A stretch of 64,000 nt of DNA from NCBI GenBank assembly GCA_002714465.1, contig PAXL01000046.1, forward strand, positions 64,797 through 128,796, in the 5' to 3' direction. Origin of the DNA: Gemmatimonadota bacterium. GTDB lineage: Bacteria > Latescibacterota > UBA2968. Of this stretch, positions 27,226 to 36,460 are shown one piece after another. A program made the position numbers and the translations under genes. How positions within the stretch are numbered: position 1 is the first letter of the stretch; each line of letters starts with the position of its first letter. The notes below the pieces were generated by a model, which was not told where the DNA came from, searched no databases, and was given only the letters and a program-made list of their open reading frames with translations.

Positions 27226-28281
27226 GTGAATTACATCGGCCGGAAATATTCGCTCCTCGGATTCCTTGAGGAGGGAATCATGCCCTTCGTTCATCCGGAT
27301 GCCGAGAGGTTCTTCGACATCTTCGCTGGCACCGGAACGGTTGGATGGTACTTCAAGCAGAAAGGGTTCTCCATCGTCGCGAACGACATTCAGTATTACG
27401 CCTACTGCCTGAACAGAGCATATGTGGGGATGAACCGCCCTCCAGCGTTCTACCGGCTGCGGCAGGAGATTGGCCTCCCCGCGCGGAGAAGCTTTCTGAG
27501 CGTACTCCGCGCGATTAACGCTACACGCCCCCGGAGAGGTTTCGTTTTTCAGAATTATTGCCCCGGAGGATCTTCGACTCAGAAACGGATCTACTTTTCA
27601 GACAGTAACGGCCGCAGATGCGACGGCATCCGACAACAGATCGAGGAGTGGCTGCGCGATGGACTGATCAAGGAGAGCGAGTATTACTACCTACTTGCTT
27701 CGCTGATCGTCGCGATGGATCGAGTCGCGAATACGGCCTCGGTCTATGCCGCCTATCTCAAGCGACTCAAGAAGAGCGCGCAGCGGGACTTCGTCCTCGA
27801 TAGCGTGCCGACATCCGGTGGCAGAGGCCGACACGCGGTCTACCACAAAAATGGACAGGACCTGGTCGGCAGGATCGCGTGCGACATCCTGTATATGGAT
27901 CCACCATACAACCAGAGACAGTACTGCACGAACTATCACGTCCTAGAGACCATTGCTGCGTACGATAACCCCCCATTGATCGGGAAGACCGGGTTGCGGC
28001 CATATGATGAACAGCGATCCGACTTCTGCGTCAAAGCGAGGGCGCTTGGCGCTCTTGAGGATATGGTCCAACGAACCCGGGCACAGTATGTGTTCCTCAG
28101 CTACAACAGCGAGGGCCTCATGGCCAAACGGGACATCCTCGATGTGATGCGTGCCTACGGGACGGCAGATGTTCGGTCGAAGCGCTATCCCCGTTTCAGA
28201 GCGGACGTAGACAGCCCGAACCGGAAATACAAGGCCAACAGCGTGACGGAGTATCTCTTTCGCCTGAAGAAGCTGCGATGA
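27226..28281 (+). CDS. Solitary DNA adenine-N6 methyltransferase (D12/Dam class)
   Basis: Predicted S-adenosylmethionine-dependent DNA methyltransferase of 351 aa. SAM-binding motif I is FFDIFAGTGTVGWYF near residue 29. The catalytic DPPY is in LYMDPPYNQRQYCTNYHVLE near residue 225. The order and the Asn-Tyr rich catalytic loop fit the alpha-type D12 class that methylates adenine. The start is GTG at 27226. No restriction endonuclease gene is nearby, so it is an orphan. It sits 4 bases after uvrA and overlaps the next gene by 4 bases, so it is translated as part of the uvrA transcript. Whether methylation guides repair or regulation is open; the target sequence cannot be read from the protein. 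Confidence 0.9.
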   Translation: MNYIGRKYSLLGFLEEGIMPFVHPDAERFFDIFAGTGTVGWYFKQKGFSIVANDIQYYAYCLNRAYVGMNRPPAFYRLRQEIGLPARRSFLSVLRAINATRPRRGFVFQNYCPGGSSTQKRIYFSDSNGRRCDGIRQQIEEWLRDGLIKESEYYYLLASLIVAMDRVANTASVYAAYLKRLKKSAQRDFVLDSVPTSGGRGRHAVYHKNGQDLVGRIACDILYMDPPYNQRQYCTNYHVLETIAAYDNPPLIGKTGLRPYDEQRSDFCVKARALGALEDMVQRTRAQYVFLSYNSEGLMAKRDILDVMRAYGTADVRSKRYPRFRADVDSPNRKYKANSVTEYLFRLKKLR

Positions 28282-28922
28282 ACCTTAACATCCCTGTCCG
28301 GTCGTTCTTCTCTTTCGAACAATCGACACCTTCCATTACTGAGATCCCTTTCCTGCACGGAACGCTGGGAGGATGGGACAAGGCCAACCTCCTGCCCGAT
28401 TTAATGGCTCTCGATGGAAAGGACACCTTTGCGGATGTTTATCTCGGCTGGAACGCAGGCGGTGTCTACCTCGGCGTGGATGCAAAGGGTGCTCCGGGAC
28501 TGGAGGTGCAGCCGAAACGACCCCTCAATGGAGACGGTATACAGATCTGGCTGGATACCCGTGACGTGAGAGACGCACACCGCGCAAGCCGATTCTGTCA
28601 CCATTTCTACTTTCTGCCGACGGGCGGCCGATCGGATGGCCCTGTGGCAGGTCAGGCACGAATCCGACGGGCTCGTGCCCAGCCGAAGCCGTGTGAACCT
28701 CAGAGCATCACGGTTGCGTCTCGTATATCGAAGAAGGGATTTCGGTTTTCCGCCTTCCTTCCGGCGGATATCCTGACTGGTTTCGAGCCAGAGGACAATA
28801 ACCGATTCGGATTCACTTACCTGATCCGAGACAAACGCCTCGGACGACAATATTGGACGGCTGACGAGCCCCTTCCCGTTGCCTACGACCCCAGTCTCTG
28901 GGGTACTGTGGTATTATCCTGA
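28278..28922 (+). CDS. CBM9/DOMON-like domain protein
   Basis: A 214 aa protein resembling the carbohydrate-binding module family 9 beta-sandwich. The pattern FADVYLGWNAGGVYLGVDAK, then GDGIQIWLDTRDVRD and HHFYFLPTGG, is typical of CBM9-like domains in cytochromes and glycoside hydrolases. There is no signal peptide and no attached enzyme domain. ATG at 28278 overlaps the methyltransferase stop (ATGA). A carbohydrate-binding type domain behind uvrA and a DNA methyltransferase is unexpected. It could be a moonlighting fold or a gene carried along by the operon. Domain identity is fairly secure; function is unknown. Confidence 0.72.
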   Translation: MNLNIPVRSFFSFEQSTPSITEIPFLHGTLGGWDKANLLPDLMALDGKDTFADVYLGWNAGGVYLGVDAKGAPGLEVQPKRPLNGDGIQIWLDTRDVRDAHRASRFCHHFYFLPTGGRSDGPVAGQARIRRARAQPKPCEPQSITVASRISKKGFRFSAFLPADILTGFEPEDNNRFGFTYLIRDKRLGRQYWTADEPLPVAYDPSLWGTVVLS

Positions 28923-28954
28923 TGCGATAGCTGACGTGGTAACCTATTCTCGGG

Positions 28955-28983
28955 TTGACTTCGAGTGGACCCGATCCTATGTG
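28955..28983 (+). promoter_or_regulatory. Putative sigma-70 promoter of the ABC exporter operon
   Basis: TTGACT at 28955-28960 and TATGTG at 28978-28983 have a 17-base spacer. They lie 141 bases upstream of the first exporter gene, leaving a leader with no obvious hairpin. The spacer is flanked by CGGGT and ACCCG. Confidence 0.35.
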
Positions 28984-29123
28984 TCAGGCCGGGCCTATCG
29001 TATGCCTTCCCAAGCACGATCCTTATAGACACCTCTCTCAGCTGAAACCCCCTGAAAAGCTGTCCGGTTGGACGTGAGAACGTACCATGATGGGGCGATT
29101 CTGCGCATACTGGGCTGAGTAAA

Positions 29124-31412
29124 ATGAACCTTATTGAACACACAAATGAAACGCTTCTGGAGCAGCTGCGAGACCTGGGTCCCGGGGAAGAAGAGCTGAT
29201 CAGGGTCTCGTCAGATCTAAACCCGGATGGACGGTACGGGACGCAGTGGGTTGTTGTCACCACAGATCGTGTGCTGGTCCATTCTGATAGCGCCACCAGA
29301 GCTCTTCCGGCTGTCGTCACGGAGCAGGGCCAGCAGCATAAGGTAGGGTGGGTGCCTTCGGAGACGGTGGAAATTCCAATCGAAGAGATCGCTCGGGCGT
29401 GGACAGAGCCCTACGTTGGCGGGGCCTCGCTGGAGATCGAACGAAAGGCCTTTGCTGCGGTATCAGTCCCGTATTCGAAGACCCTTGCCGAGAAGTTCTC
29501 GGAGGTTACGAGAGGGATCGAGCAGCTGCGGAAGGGAGAGTCTCTTTATCTGAAGGAAACGCTGGACCGCACGCACTGTTCAACCTGCGGAAAGCAGCTA
29601 CCAGAGCGGAACGGAATCTGTATAAACTGCATCAGCCGATTCGCGACGCTCGGCCGCATCGCGTCCTACCTCGTTCCGTATCGCAGGCACGCAGGGCTAT
29701 TGGTGTTTGCTTCAGTTGCCACAACAGCGGCCGAACTGGTTCCTCCTTATATAACGAAACGAATGGTCGATGAAGTCCTCGTCCCGGTGGCGGAGCAACC
29801 TGCAATCTTCGAAGATCGGTGGTCTCTGCTAGGATGGCTCGTGGTTGTTCTCATCGGGCTGAGGCTCCTGACGTGGGGGGCCGAGTGGATTCATGGCTGG
29901 ACGGTCACGTGGCTCAGCGCACGTGTCACGGCTGATATCCGAAGCCAGCTATACAAACGTCTTGAGCTTCTGTCGCTCCAGTTTTACGACAAGCGTCAGG
30001 TCGGCCAAGTGATGTCCCGTGTGACCAGCGATACGAGCCGACTGCAGGACTTCCTCGTCGACGGTTTGCCATATTTGGTCATCAACAGCTTGATGATCTT
30101 CGGCATCCTGATCGCCTTGTTCACGATGAGCTGGCAGCTCACCTTGTATGTATTGGTTCCCGTACCTGCGATCATCCTGTGGGGTGCGTATTACTGGAAG
30201 AAGATGCGCCTCTACTTCACGAAGTGGTTCCAGTCGTGGTCGAACCTGATGGCGCGCGTCAATGAGGTTCTCACTGGTATCCGCGTCGTCAAGGCTTTCG
30301 CGCAGGAGCCGAGGGAGATCAAGGTTTTCGAGAGCCGTAACAAAGATTTTACGCGCATCGGGATACAGGCGGAAGTCAATCGAGGTGTCTTCTTTGCGAC
30401 GATGAGCCTGCTGACGGGGATCGGCGTGATGATCGTCTGGTACTTCGGGGGGCAGGAGGTGCTGAGCGGAGAGCTGACGCTGGGAAAGCTTCTGGCCTTT
30501 TACAGTTATATGTATCTGCTCTACGGGCCGCTAGAGTGGTTCGGGATGGTCAACAGCTGGATGACCCGGGCCTTTGCCGGCGCCGAGCGTATCTTCGAAA
30601 TCATCGATACACCACCGGAAGCTTACGAAGATTCGGACGCGCAGCCGATGCCGGACATCCAGGGTCGCGTGACCTTCAAGAACGTGACGTTTGGGTACGA
30701 CAAGAGTAAGCCTGTCTTACACGAGATCGATGTGGACATCCAGCCGGGTGAGATGATCGGTCTTGTCGGTAAGAGCGGAGTGGGGAAAACCACGATGGCG
30801 AACCTGATCTGTCGCTTCTACGAACTCGACCGCGGGCGTATTGAGATTGACGGCATCGATATCAAAAAAATCCGACTCAAGGACCTGCGGAGCCAGATCG
30901 GGATCGTACTGCAGGAGCCGTTCCTGTTCAGTGGGACGATACAGGAGAACATCGGCTATGGCCGTCCAGGGGCGTCGTTCGATGAGATCGTCAAGGCCGC
31001 TGTCTCAGCGAATGCTCATGAGTTCATTGTCGGGAAGCCTGATGGATACGACACGGTAATAGGTGAGCGGGGTGCGACGCTGTCAGGAGGCGAACGTCAG
31101 CGTGTTTCGCTGGCTCGTGCGATTCTGCACAACCCGAAGATCCTGATCCTTGACGAGGCCACTTCGTCTGTTGATGTGAAGACGGAGAAGCGGATTCAGG
31201 ATGCGATCGGAAACCTGGTCGCCGGCAGGACGACGGTCGCGATAGCACACAGGCTGTCGACTCTGAGAAATGCGAATCGCCTCGTGGTCATGGATTCGGG
31301 CCGAATCATTGAGGTTGGTACGCACAAGGAGTTGATGGATAAGAACGGCACCTTCGCGAATCTCGTGAAGCTACAGCAGGAGGTCGCCGAAATCATCGCA
31401 GTTAGAGAATAA
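29124..31412 (+). CDS. ABC exporter (TMD-NBD) with N-terminal zinc ribbon, subunit 1
   Basis: Half-transporter of 762 aa. Residues 1-145 form a beta-rich domain of DUF1854-associated type. It is followed by a zinc ribbon with Cys at 152, 155, 166 and 169 (CSTCGKQLPERNGICINC). Six membrane helices lie at about 185-480, and the nucleotide-binding domain at about 510-760 has Walker A GKSGVGKTT, signature LSGGERQRVSLARA and Walker B ILILDEATSSVD with catalytic Glu. Members of this family have been linked to cyanophycin metabolism in other bacteria, but no cyanophycin genes are here. One base separates its stop from the next subunit, with which it should form a heterodimer with two competent ATP sites. 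Confidence 0.92.
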   Translation: MNLIEHTNETLLEQLRDLGPGEEELIRVSSDLNPDGRYGTQWVVVTTDRVLVHSDSATRALPAVVTEQGQQHKVGWVPSETVEIPIEEIARAWTEPYVGGASLEIERKAFAAVSVPYSKTLAEKFSEVTRGIEQLRKGESLYLKETLDRTHCSTCGKQLPERNGICINCISRFATLGRIASYLVPYRRHAGLLVFASVATTAAELVPPYITKRMVDEVLVPVAEQPAIFEDRWSLLGWLVVVLIGLRLLTWGAEWIHGWTVTWLSARVTADIRSQLYKRLELLSLQFYDKRQVGQVMSRVTSDTSRLQDFLVDGLPYLVINSLMIFGILIALFTMSWQLTLYVLVPVPAIILWGAYYWKKMRLYFTKWFQSWSNLMARVNEVLTGIRVVKAFAQEPREIKVFESRNKDFTRIGIQAEVNRGVFFATMSLLTGIGVMIVWYFGGQEVLSGELTLGKLLAFYSYMYLLYGPLEWFGMVNSWMTRAFAGAERIFEIIDTPPEAYEDSDAQPMPDIQGRVTFKNVTFGYDKSKPVLHEIDVDIQPGEMIGLVGKSGVGKTTMANLICRFYELDRGRIEIDGIDIKKIRLKDLRSQIGIVLQEPFLFSGTIQENIGYGRPGASFDEIVKAAVSANAHEFIVGKPDGYDTVIGERGATLSGGERQRVSLARAILHNPKILILDEATSSVDVKTEKRIQDAIGNLVAGRTTVAIAHRLSTLRNANRLVVMDSGRIIEVGTHKELMDKNGTFANLVKLQQEVAEIIAVRE

Positions 31413-31413
31413 C

Positions 31414-33633
31414 GTGTCGTCACCCTATATCGAAAGTGCACCGACCGATATCGAGCGCAAAATCGCAGATGTATCTAAAAGCGATGTGTGTGTTCGAGTG
31501 CAGGGCGATCTGAGCGACGCCCGGATCTTCGGATCGGAATGGTTGGTTGTCACCTTGGACGAGGTCCTTGTCGTGCCGGAGAACGATGTCAACGGTATGG
31601 ACAAGGCGTCGATTGCTGATCTGCGGGATGTTCGCATTGACGATTTTGTAGGCGGAGGTGTTGTCGAATTCGATCGGCTGGACGGTCCGCCTATTCGGAT
31701 CGGATTCAGCCAATCTATGAGGCCGAAGTTCGCCGAAATCGCCGAGAGTGTGAAGGCGATGACTCGCGGAGAGGCCTTGGTGCTACCAGAAGAGATAGAC
31801 GATACGCAGTGCGAGTCTTGCGGCCGACTTCTTCCTGAGAAAAACGGTGTATGCGCCGTATGCATGAAGAAGTGGGATACCTTCCAGCGCATCGTGAAGT
31901 ATATGCTTGCCTACCCGGGGTTGGCGGCCGCAACCGGTATCCTGACAGTGTTGTCAACGGTGCTGGCGCTTCTGCCACCGAAGATCACGCAGCACATTAT
32001 CGACGATGTTCTGACACCGCGCTCGGGTGCCGAAACTCTGGCGTGGTTTGTTGGTGCACTGCTGCTAGTTCGGTTGGTTATGTGGGCGGGAGATGTGGGT
32101 ACGCGGATGTTTAGTCGACGGCTCGGGTTCATGGCGATTGCGGACTTGCGAGAGGATCTATACCAGCAGTTTCAGATGCTCCCGCTGAAGTTCTACGATC
32201 GTCGACGGATCGGATCACTCATATCTCGGATGACGAACGACAGCGACCGGCTCGAACACTATATGATCGTCGACGTGCCGTTTATCCTGTCCAACACGCT
32301 CACGTTTTTCGGCATCCTTTGCATGCTTTTTTACACGAGCTGGGAATTGGCACTTTTGATCTGCATCCCGATACCGCCAATCGTGTATGCGGGTAGTCGG
32401 ATTTGGGCGAGGATGATGCGCTACTGGAACAGTTGGGGTGCAAAGTGGTCGCGTCTCTACTCACAGTTAAATGAATCGATCAATGGCATCCGGGTCGTCA
32501 AGGCTTTTGCTCAGGAAGATCGTGAGAGCGAGCGTTTCGGCGAGAACAACGATGCCGTCCGGGATGTGTCGGTCATAGGTGAACGGAATTGGTTCGTCTT
32601 CTTCACGGTGACTAACTTCCTTATGAGTTGCGGCGTTTTCATGGTCTGGTACTTCGGCGGACTGAAGGTCCTTGAGGGGCAGCTGACGCTTGGGCAGCTG
32701 ATGCTCTTCATTTCTTATATGTGGCTTATGTATCAACCGCTGCGATGGTTCGGCGACTTCTACAACTTCATGCTCAGAGCCTTTGCGGGGGCAAAGCGGA
32801 TCTTCGAGGTCATCGACCACGATCCGGAGCCATTCGATAACCCGAACGCGACTCCCCTTCCGTCGTTGCGGGGAAGGATCAGGTTCGATCAGGTAAACTT
32901 CGGCTACGATCCCGGTAAGCCAGTACTAAAGGGCGTCGAGTTTGATGTCCAGCCGGGTGAAATGATAGGTCTTGTAGGAAAGTCGGGTGCCGGGAAATCG
33001 ACACTGATCAATCTGATCTGCCGGTTCTACGATCCGGATCGAGGTTCAGTCCTCGTCGACGGGATGGACATGCGGGATGTGAGTCTTCGTGACCTGAGGT
33101 CACAGATTGGGATGGTCCACCAGGAGCCGTTCCTGTTCGATGGGACGATCGCGGAGAATATTGCCTACGGTAAGCAGGACGCGACGCTCGATGATGTGAT
33201 TCGTGCGGCCGTGGCTGCCGAAGCACACGAATTCGTGGTCAAGAAGCCGGACGGATACGATATGCGTGTCGGAGAGCGTGGCAATCGCCTGTCGGGTGGG
33301 GAGAAGCAGAGGATCTCGATTGCCCGAGCAATCCTGCACAACCCGCGCATCCTGATCCTTGATGAAGCAACGTCGTCACTCGACACATCGACGGAGCGGA
33401 AGATTCAAAGGGCGATCGGCAGGCTGGTCGAAGGAAGAACGACGTTTGCGATCGCTCACCGCCTGTCGACGCTCCGGAGTGCGAACCGTCTGATAGTCAT
33501 GGACGAGGGGTGTGTTGCAGAGGTCGGGACTCACGAAGAGCTGATGGAGAGACAGGGGATCTTCTATCGGCTCGTGAAGACACAGCAGGATGTGACTGCC
33601 ATAATGGGTGTTGGGAAGAATGAGACAACGTGA
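31414..33633 (+). CDS. ABC exporter (TMD-NBD) with N-terminal zinc ribbon, subunit 2
   Basis: Half-transporter of 739 aa, paralogous to the preceding gene. It has a beta-rich N-terminal domain (1-125), a zinc ribbon with Cys at 133, 136, 147 and 150 (CESCGRLLPEKNGVCAVC), six membrane helices and a C-terminal ATPase. Walker A is GKSGAGKST, signature LSGGEKQRISIARA, Walker B ILILDEATSSLD. All catalytic residues are present, so neither ATP site of the pair is degenerate by sequence. GTG at 31414 follows the upstream stop by one base. The zinc ribbons are on the cytoplasmic side before the first membrane helix and may gate transport or bind a partner such as the DUF1854 protein downstream. Confidence 0.92.
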   Translation: MSSPYIESAPTDIERKIADVSKSDVCVRVQGDLSDARIFGSEWLVVTLDEVLVVPENDVNGMDKASIADLRDVRIDDFVGGGVVEFDRLDGPPIRIGFSQSMRPKFAEIAESVKAMTRGEALVLPEEIDDTQCESCGRLLPEKNGVCAVCMKKWDTFQRIVKYMLAYPGLAAATGILTVLSTVLALLPPKITQHIIDDVLTPRSGAETLAWFVGALLLVRLVMWAGDVGTRMFSRRLGFMAIADLREDLYQQFQMLPLKFYDRRRIGSLISRMTNDSDRLEHYMIVDVPFILSNTLTFFGILCMLFYTSWELALLICIPIPPIVYAGSRIWARMMRYWNSWGAKWSRLYSQLNESINGIRVVKAFAQEDRESERFGENNDAVRDVSVIGERNWFVFFTVTNFLMSCGVFMVWYFGGLKVLEGQLTLGQLMLFISYMWLMYQPLRWFGDFYNFMLRAFAGAKRIFEVIDHDPEPFDNPNATPLPSLRGRIRFDQVNFGYDPGKPVLKGVEFDVQPGEMIGLVGKSGAGKSTLINLICRFYDPDRGSVLVDGMDMRDVSLRDLRSQIGMVHQEPFLFDGTIAENIAYGKQDATLDDVIRAAVAAEAHEFVVKKPDGYDMRVGERGNRLSGGEKQRISIARAILHNPRILILDEATSSLDTSTERKIQRAIGRLVEGRTTFAIAHRLSTLRSANRLIVMDEGCVAEVGTHEELMERQGIFYRLVKTQQDVTAIMGVGKNETT

Positions 33634-33693
33634 TTCTGTCTTGTCCGGTAAAGACTGCGGACCGACACTTTGATGAGTAAGTGAGGAATCTGA

Positions 33694-34275
33694 ATGGATT
33701 CGTTGGTGAATGAGCCAGAACTCGACAGCGAAGTGGAAGGGGGGGAGACATCCGGATCCGATTGGATGCCTTCGCCGATCGAGACGAATCATCCCGAGTT
33801 CGTAGATCCTGCCGAGATTAGGCTGTTCAGGGAACCCGCCTGGCGTCTCCGCATGACGATCGAAGGTGACCGTTCCTACACTCGCGTAAAGGTCGTGCGA
33901 GCTGCACCGCTTTCAGAGCCCAATCGCTACATCTGCTTTCTCGACATTAAGGATGAAGCGATTTGCATGGTGAAGGATCTGCACGAACTTTGCCAGGACA
34001 ATCACATGATCATTCGGGAAGAGCTTAACACCCGGTATCTGACCGCATATGTTTCAAGCGTGAATGCGTTGCGGAACGAGTACGGCGTGTCTTACTGGGA
34101 TGTCGAAACGGACAGGGGACAGCGCGAGTTTGTCGCAAAGAACGTGGCAGAGAACGCTCGGTGGCTTGGTGATAATCGGCTGTTCATCCTCGATGTGGAC
34201 GGGAATCGATTTGAGTTCAGCGATCTCACTCAGCTTGACAAGCGCAGTAAGGCGCTTATCGAGGTCGTACTCTAG
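33694..34275 (+). CDS. DUF1854 family protein
   Basis: A 193 aa cytoplasmic protein whose core (about residues 40-190) fits DUF1854. It starts FREPAWRLRMTIEGDRSYTR, contains YICFLDIKDEAICMVKDL and ends LFILDVDGNRFEFSDLTQLD. The first 40 residues are acidic and probably disordered. DUF1854 proteins are repeatedly found next to ABC exporters of the kind encoded just upstream, and a similar fold seems to form the N-terminal domains of those exporters. It could therefore be a regulatory or third subunit. ATG at 33694 has AGGA 7 bases upstream, and 60 bases separate it from the exporter stop. Confidence 0.82.
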   Translation: MDSLVNEPELDSEVEGGETSGSDWMPSPIETNHPEFVDPAEIRLFREPAWRLRMTIEGDRSYTRVKVVRAAPLSEPNRYICFLDIKDEAICMVKDLHELCQDNHMIIREELNTRYLTAYVSSVNALRNEYGVSYWDVETDRGQREFVAKNVAENARWLGDNRLFILDVDGNRFEFSDLTQLDKRSKALIEVVL

Positions 34276-34344
34276 ACTGTCACAGATCACGTTTCACGAT
34301 GGGCCTCCAGCATCGCTGGGGGCCTGTTTCTCTTGGAGGTAGAG

Positions 34345-36066
34345 ATGATTGCAGTCGTCGGCAGGATTTTGAAATGGATTGGGGCCCTGACAGTGGCGTT
34401 CATCCTGTTGATCGTTGTCTTGGCGGTTTCGATACATGAGTCTCTTCCTGAGAAGATGGTTCTTCAGGTCGACTTCCGGGATGGGACAACCGAATATATC
34501 GGAGACCATCCGCTTGCGCTTATTCAGAAGGGTAACCGGCTTGACATACGACGACAGGTCGAGACGATCCTTAAAGCGGCAGCCGACGACCGTGTCGTCG
34601 GGTTGATCGGTCGGGTCGGCGGAGCTCGGATGAGCCTAGCGCACGTCCAGGAGATTTCAGATGCGATCCGCGTGTTCAGGGAGTCCGACAAACCGAGCGT
34701 GGCATTCGCAGAGTCTATTGGAGGCCTGGCTGCTGCAAACGCATCGTATCTGCTCGCAACAGCCTTCGAGAACATCAAACTGCAACCTTCAGGGAGCGTT
34801 GGATTGGTTGGATTGTCGGTAGAGCACCCATTTTTTAGGGGCAGTCTTGACAGCCTTGGGGTTATACCATCATTTGGAAAACGTGAGGCCTACAAGACCG
34901 GTCCCAACCTGTTCACAGAGGCGGGCTTTACAGAGGCTCACCGGGAGGCGGCCGAGGCACTTCTCTCGGGTCATTTCGAGCAGCTCGTGGCGGGTGTTGC
35001 CAACGGACGAGATGTCGACCAGCTCAAAGTACGGTCCTGGATCGATGCTGCACCCCTTTCGGCGCAAGCAGCGCTGTCAGAAGGTGCCGTCGATCAGCTG
35101 GCCTATCTCGATGAGGTGCGGAGCGCCTTCGCCGGCGCTAGTGAGCCTACAATTGTGGATTTGGCCGACTACGCCCAGCACTCTAGCGCAGAAGGTGTGG
35201 AAGTTGCCCTAGTCCACGCGGTTGGAACTATTGTGCCAGGGAAGTCTACATACGACCCTGTCGGGGAAAGCAACACAGTCGGTAGCGACACGATTGTCGA
35301 GGCCATAAGGGACGCGTTGGACTCGGGTGCCCCGGCAATCGTGCTCCGGGTGGACAGCCCGGGTGGGGCCTATTCTGCGGCAGATGCGATCTGGCGTGCC
35401 ACCCGATTGGCACAGGAGAGTTCGGTTCCCGTGATCGTGAGCATGAGTTCAGTCGCTGCGTCAGGTGGATATCTGATCTCAACGCACGCCGACCACGTGA
35501 TCGCCCAGCCCGGCACGATTACGGGCTCGATCGGTGTCTGGGGGGGCAAGTTTGTGATGCGGGATATGTGGAGGAAGATCGGTGTTACATTCGACTCCGT
35601 GCACTTTGGCCCCCAGGCCCGGTTCTCGAGTACTCTCACGGACTTCAGCGAGTCGGAACGTATGCGCTTTGAGGCTCAGCTCGATCGGGTATACGACGCT
35701 TTTGTCGCTCAGGTATCGGATGGCCGAAACCTTTTGAGACAGAAGGTGTCGGCGCTAGCGCAGGGTAAGGTCTGGACGGGTCAGCAAGCTCAGGAAGTTG
35801 GCCTGGTTGACGAGATCGGCGGCTATGCGGCAGCCATCGAGGCAGCTAGGGACTTGCTTGGGCTCGCTCCGGACACAGACATTCAATTCGTGATATATCC
35901 CAAGCCTAAAGATCTTGCAGAGCGAATCATCGAGGGTGACTGGGAATCCCTCAAGACAAAGAATGATCTGAGTCTCGTGCGGACAGCGAGCGCAATCGCA
36001 GGACGTATCACGTCTGTCGTCGCTTTGGCAGTATGGGCGCCTTGGGTTGAAGGTTTTTTATATTAG
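34345..36066 (+). CDS. sppA: Signal peptide peptidase SppA, 67K type
   Basis: Membrane-anchored Ser-Lys protease that degrades signal peptides left after secretion, 573 aa. It has one N-terminal membrane helix (residues about 8-30) and two tandem protease-like domains, as in the E. coli long form. The catalytic Lys is about residue 184 (REAYKTGPNLF) and the Ser about 373 (SSVAASGGYLIS), in separate domains as expected. ATG at 34345 is chosen because GGAGGT lies 5 bases upstream; an in-frame TTG at 34333 is inside that ribosome site. It lies 69 bases after the DUF1854 gene, so it may be cotranscribed with the exporters. Confidence 0.93.
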   Translation: MIAVVGRILKWIGALTVAFILLIVVLAVSIHESLPEKMVLQVDFRDGTTEYIGDHPLALIQKGNRLDIRRQVETILKAAADDRVVGLIGRVGGARMSLAHVQEISDAIRVFRESDKPSVAFAESIGGLAAANASYLLATAFENIKLQPSGSVGLVGLSVEHPFFRGSLDSLGVIPSFGKREAYKTGPNLFTEAGFTEAHREAAEALLSGHFEQLVAGVANGRDVDQLKVRSWIDAAPLSAQAALSEGAVDQLAYLDEVRSAFAGASEPTIVDLADYAQHSSAEGVEVALVHAVGTIVPGKSTYDPVGESNTVGSDTIVEAIRDALDSGAPAIVLRVDSPGGAYSAADAIWRATRLAQESSVPVIVSMSSVAASGGYLISTHADHVIAQPGTITGSIGVWGGKFVMRDMWRKIGVTFDSVHFGPQARFSSTLTDFSESERMRFEAQLDRVYDAFVAQVSDGRNLLRQKVSALAQGKVWTGQQAQEVGLVDEIGGYAAAIEAARDLLGLAPDTDIQFVIYPKPKDLAERIIEGDWESLKTKNDLSLVRTASAIAGRITSVVALAVWAPWVEGFLY

Positions 36067-36460
36067 TGTTTTCGGGCTCAGAAAATGAGCGTATCAGGAC
36101 TCTACACACGCACGATGAAACGGCAAAATCTGAGAATCTCAGCGGGACTTTCCTGGATTCTTGTTCAGAGCTGCGTGGTAAACCCCCTGCCTTTGGCTCA
36201 CCTACACTAAGCGACGCCTCGACCATTTGGGGCTCGATTAGAGGAGAAGGTGAGGGCAGGAGGGGTGCGGAAGACACGAACTTAATCACGACCTCTTCCG
36301 GGAGAAAATCGTGATAGTGAACGACGAACAGCGCCAGAAAGCCTTCGGGAATAACGATCGACGTGGCAACTGGACTTGGCCTTGATCTGTTTCACCGAGC
36401 TACTCCAAGCCGACTGTCTCTCCCCATCCGATATTCTTTCTCTGGGTGAGAAAGGGGTGC
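36067..36460. other. 394-base convergent spacer, no gene supported
   Basis: The spacer separates sppA (plus) from an enolase-like gene (minus), so both transcripts should end here. A short stem around GATTTTGCC...AGAATCTCAG is weak, and I see no classical terminator. Frames of 60-90 codons on both strands lack ribosome sites and family resemblance. Confidence 0.45.
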
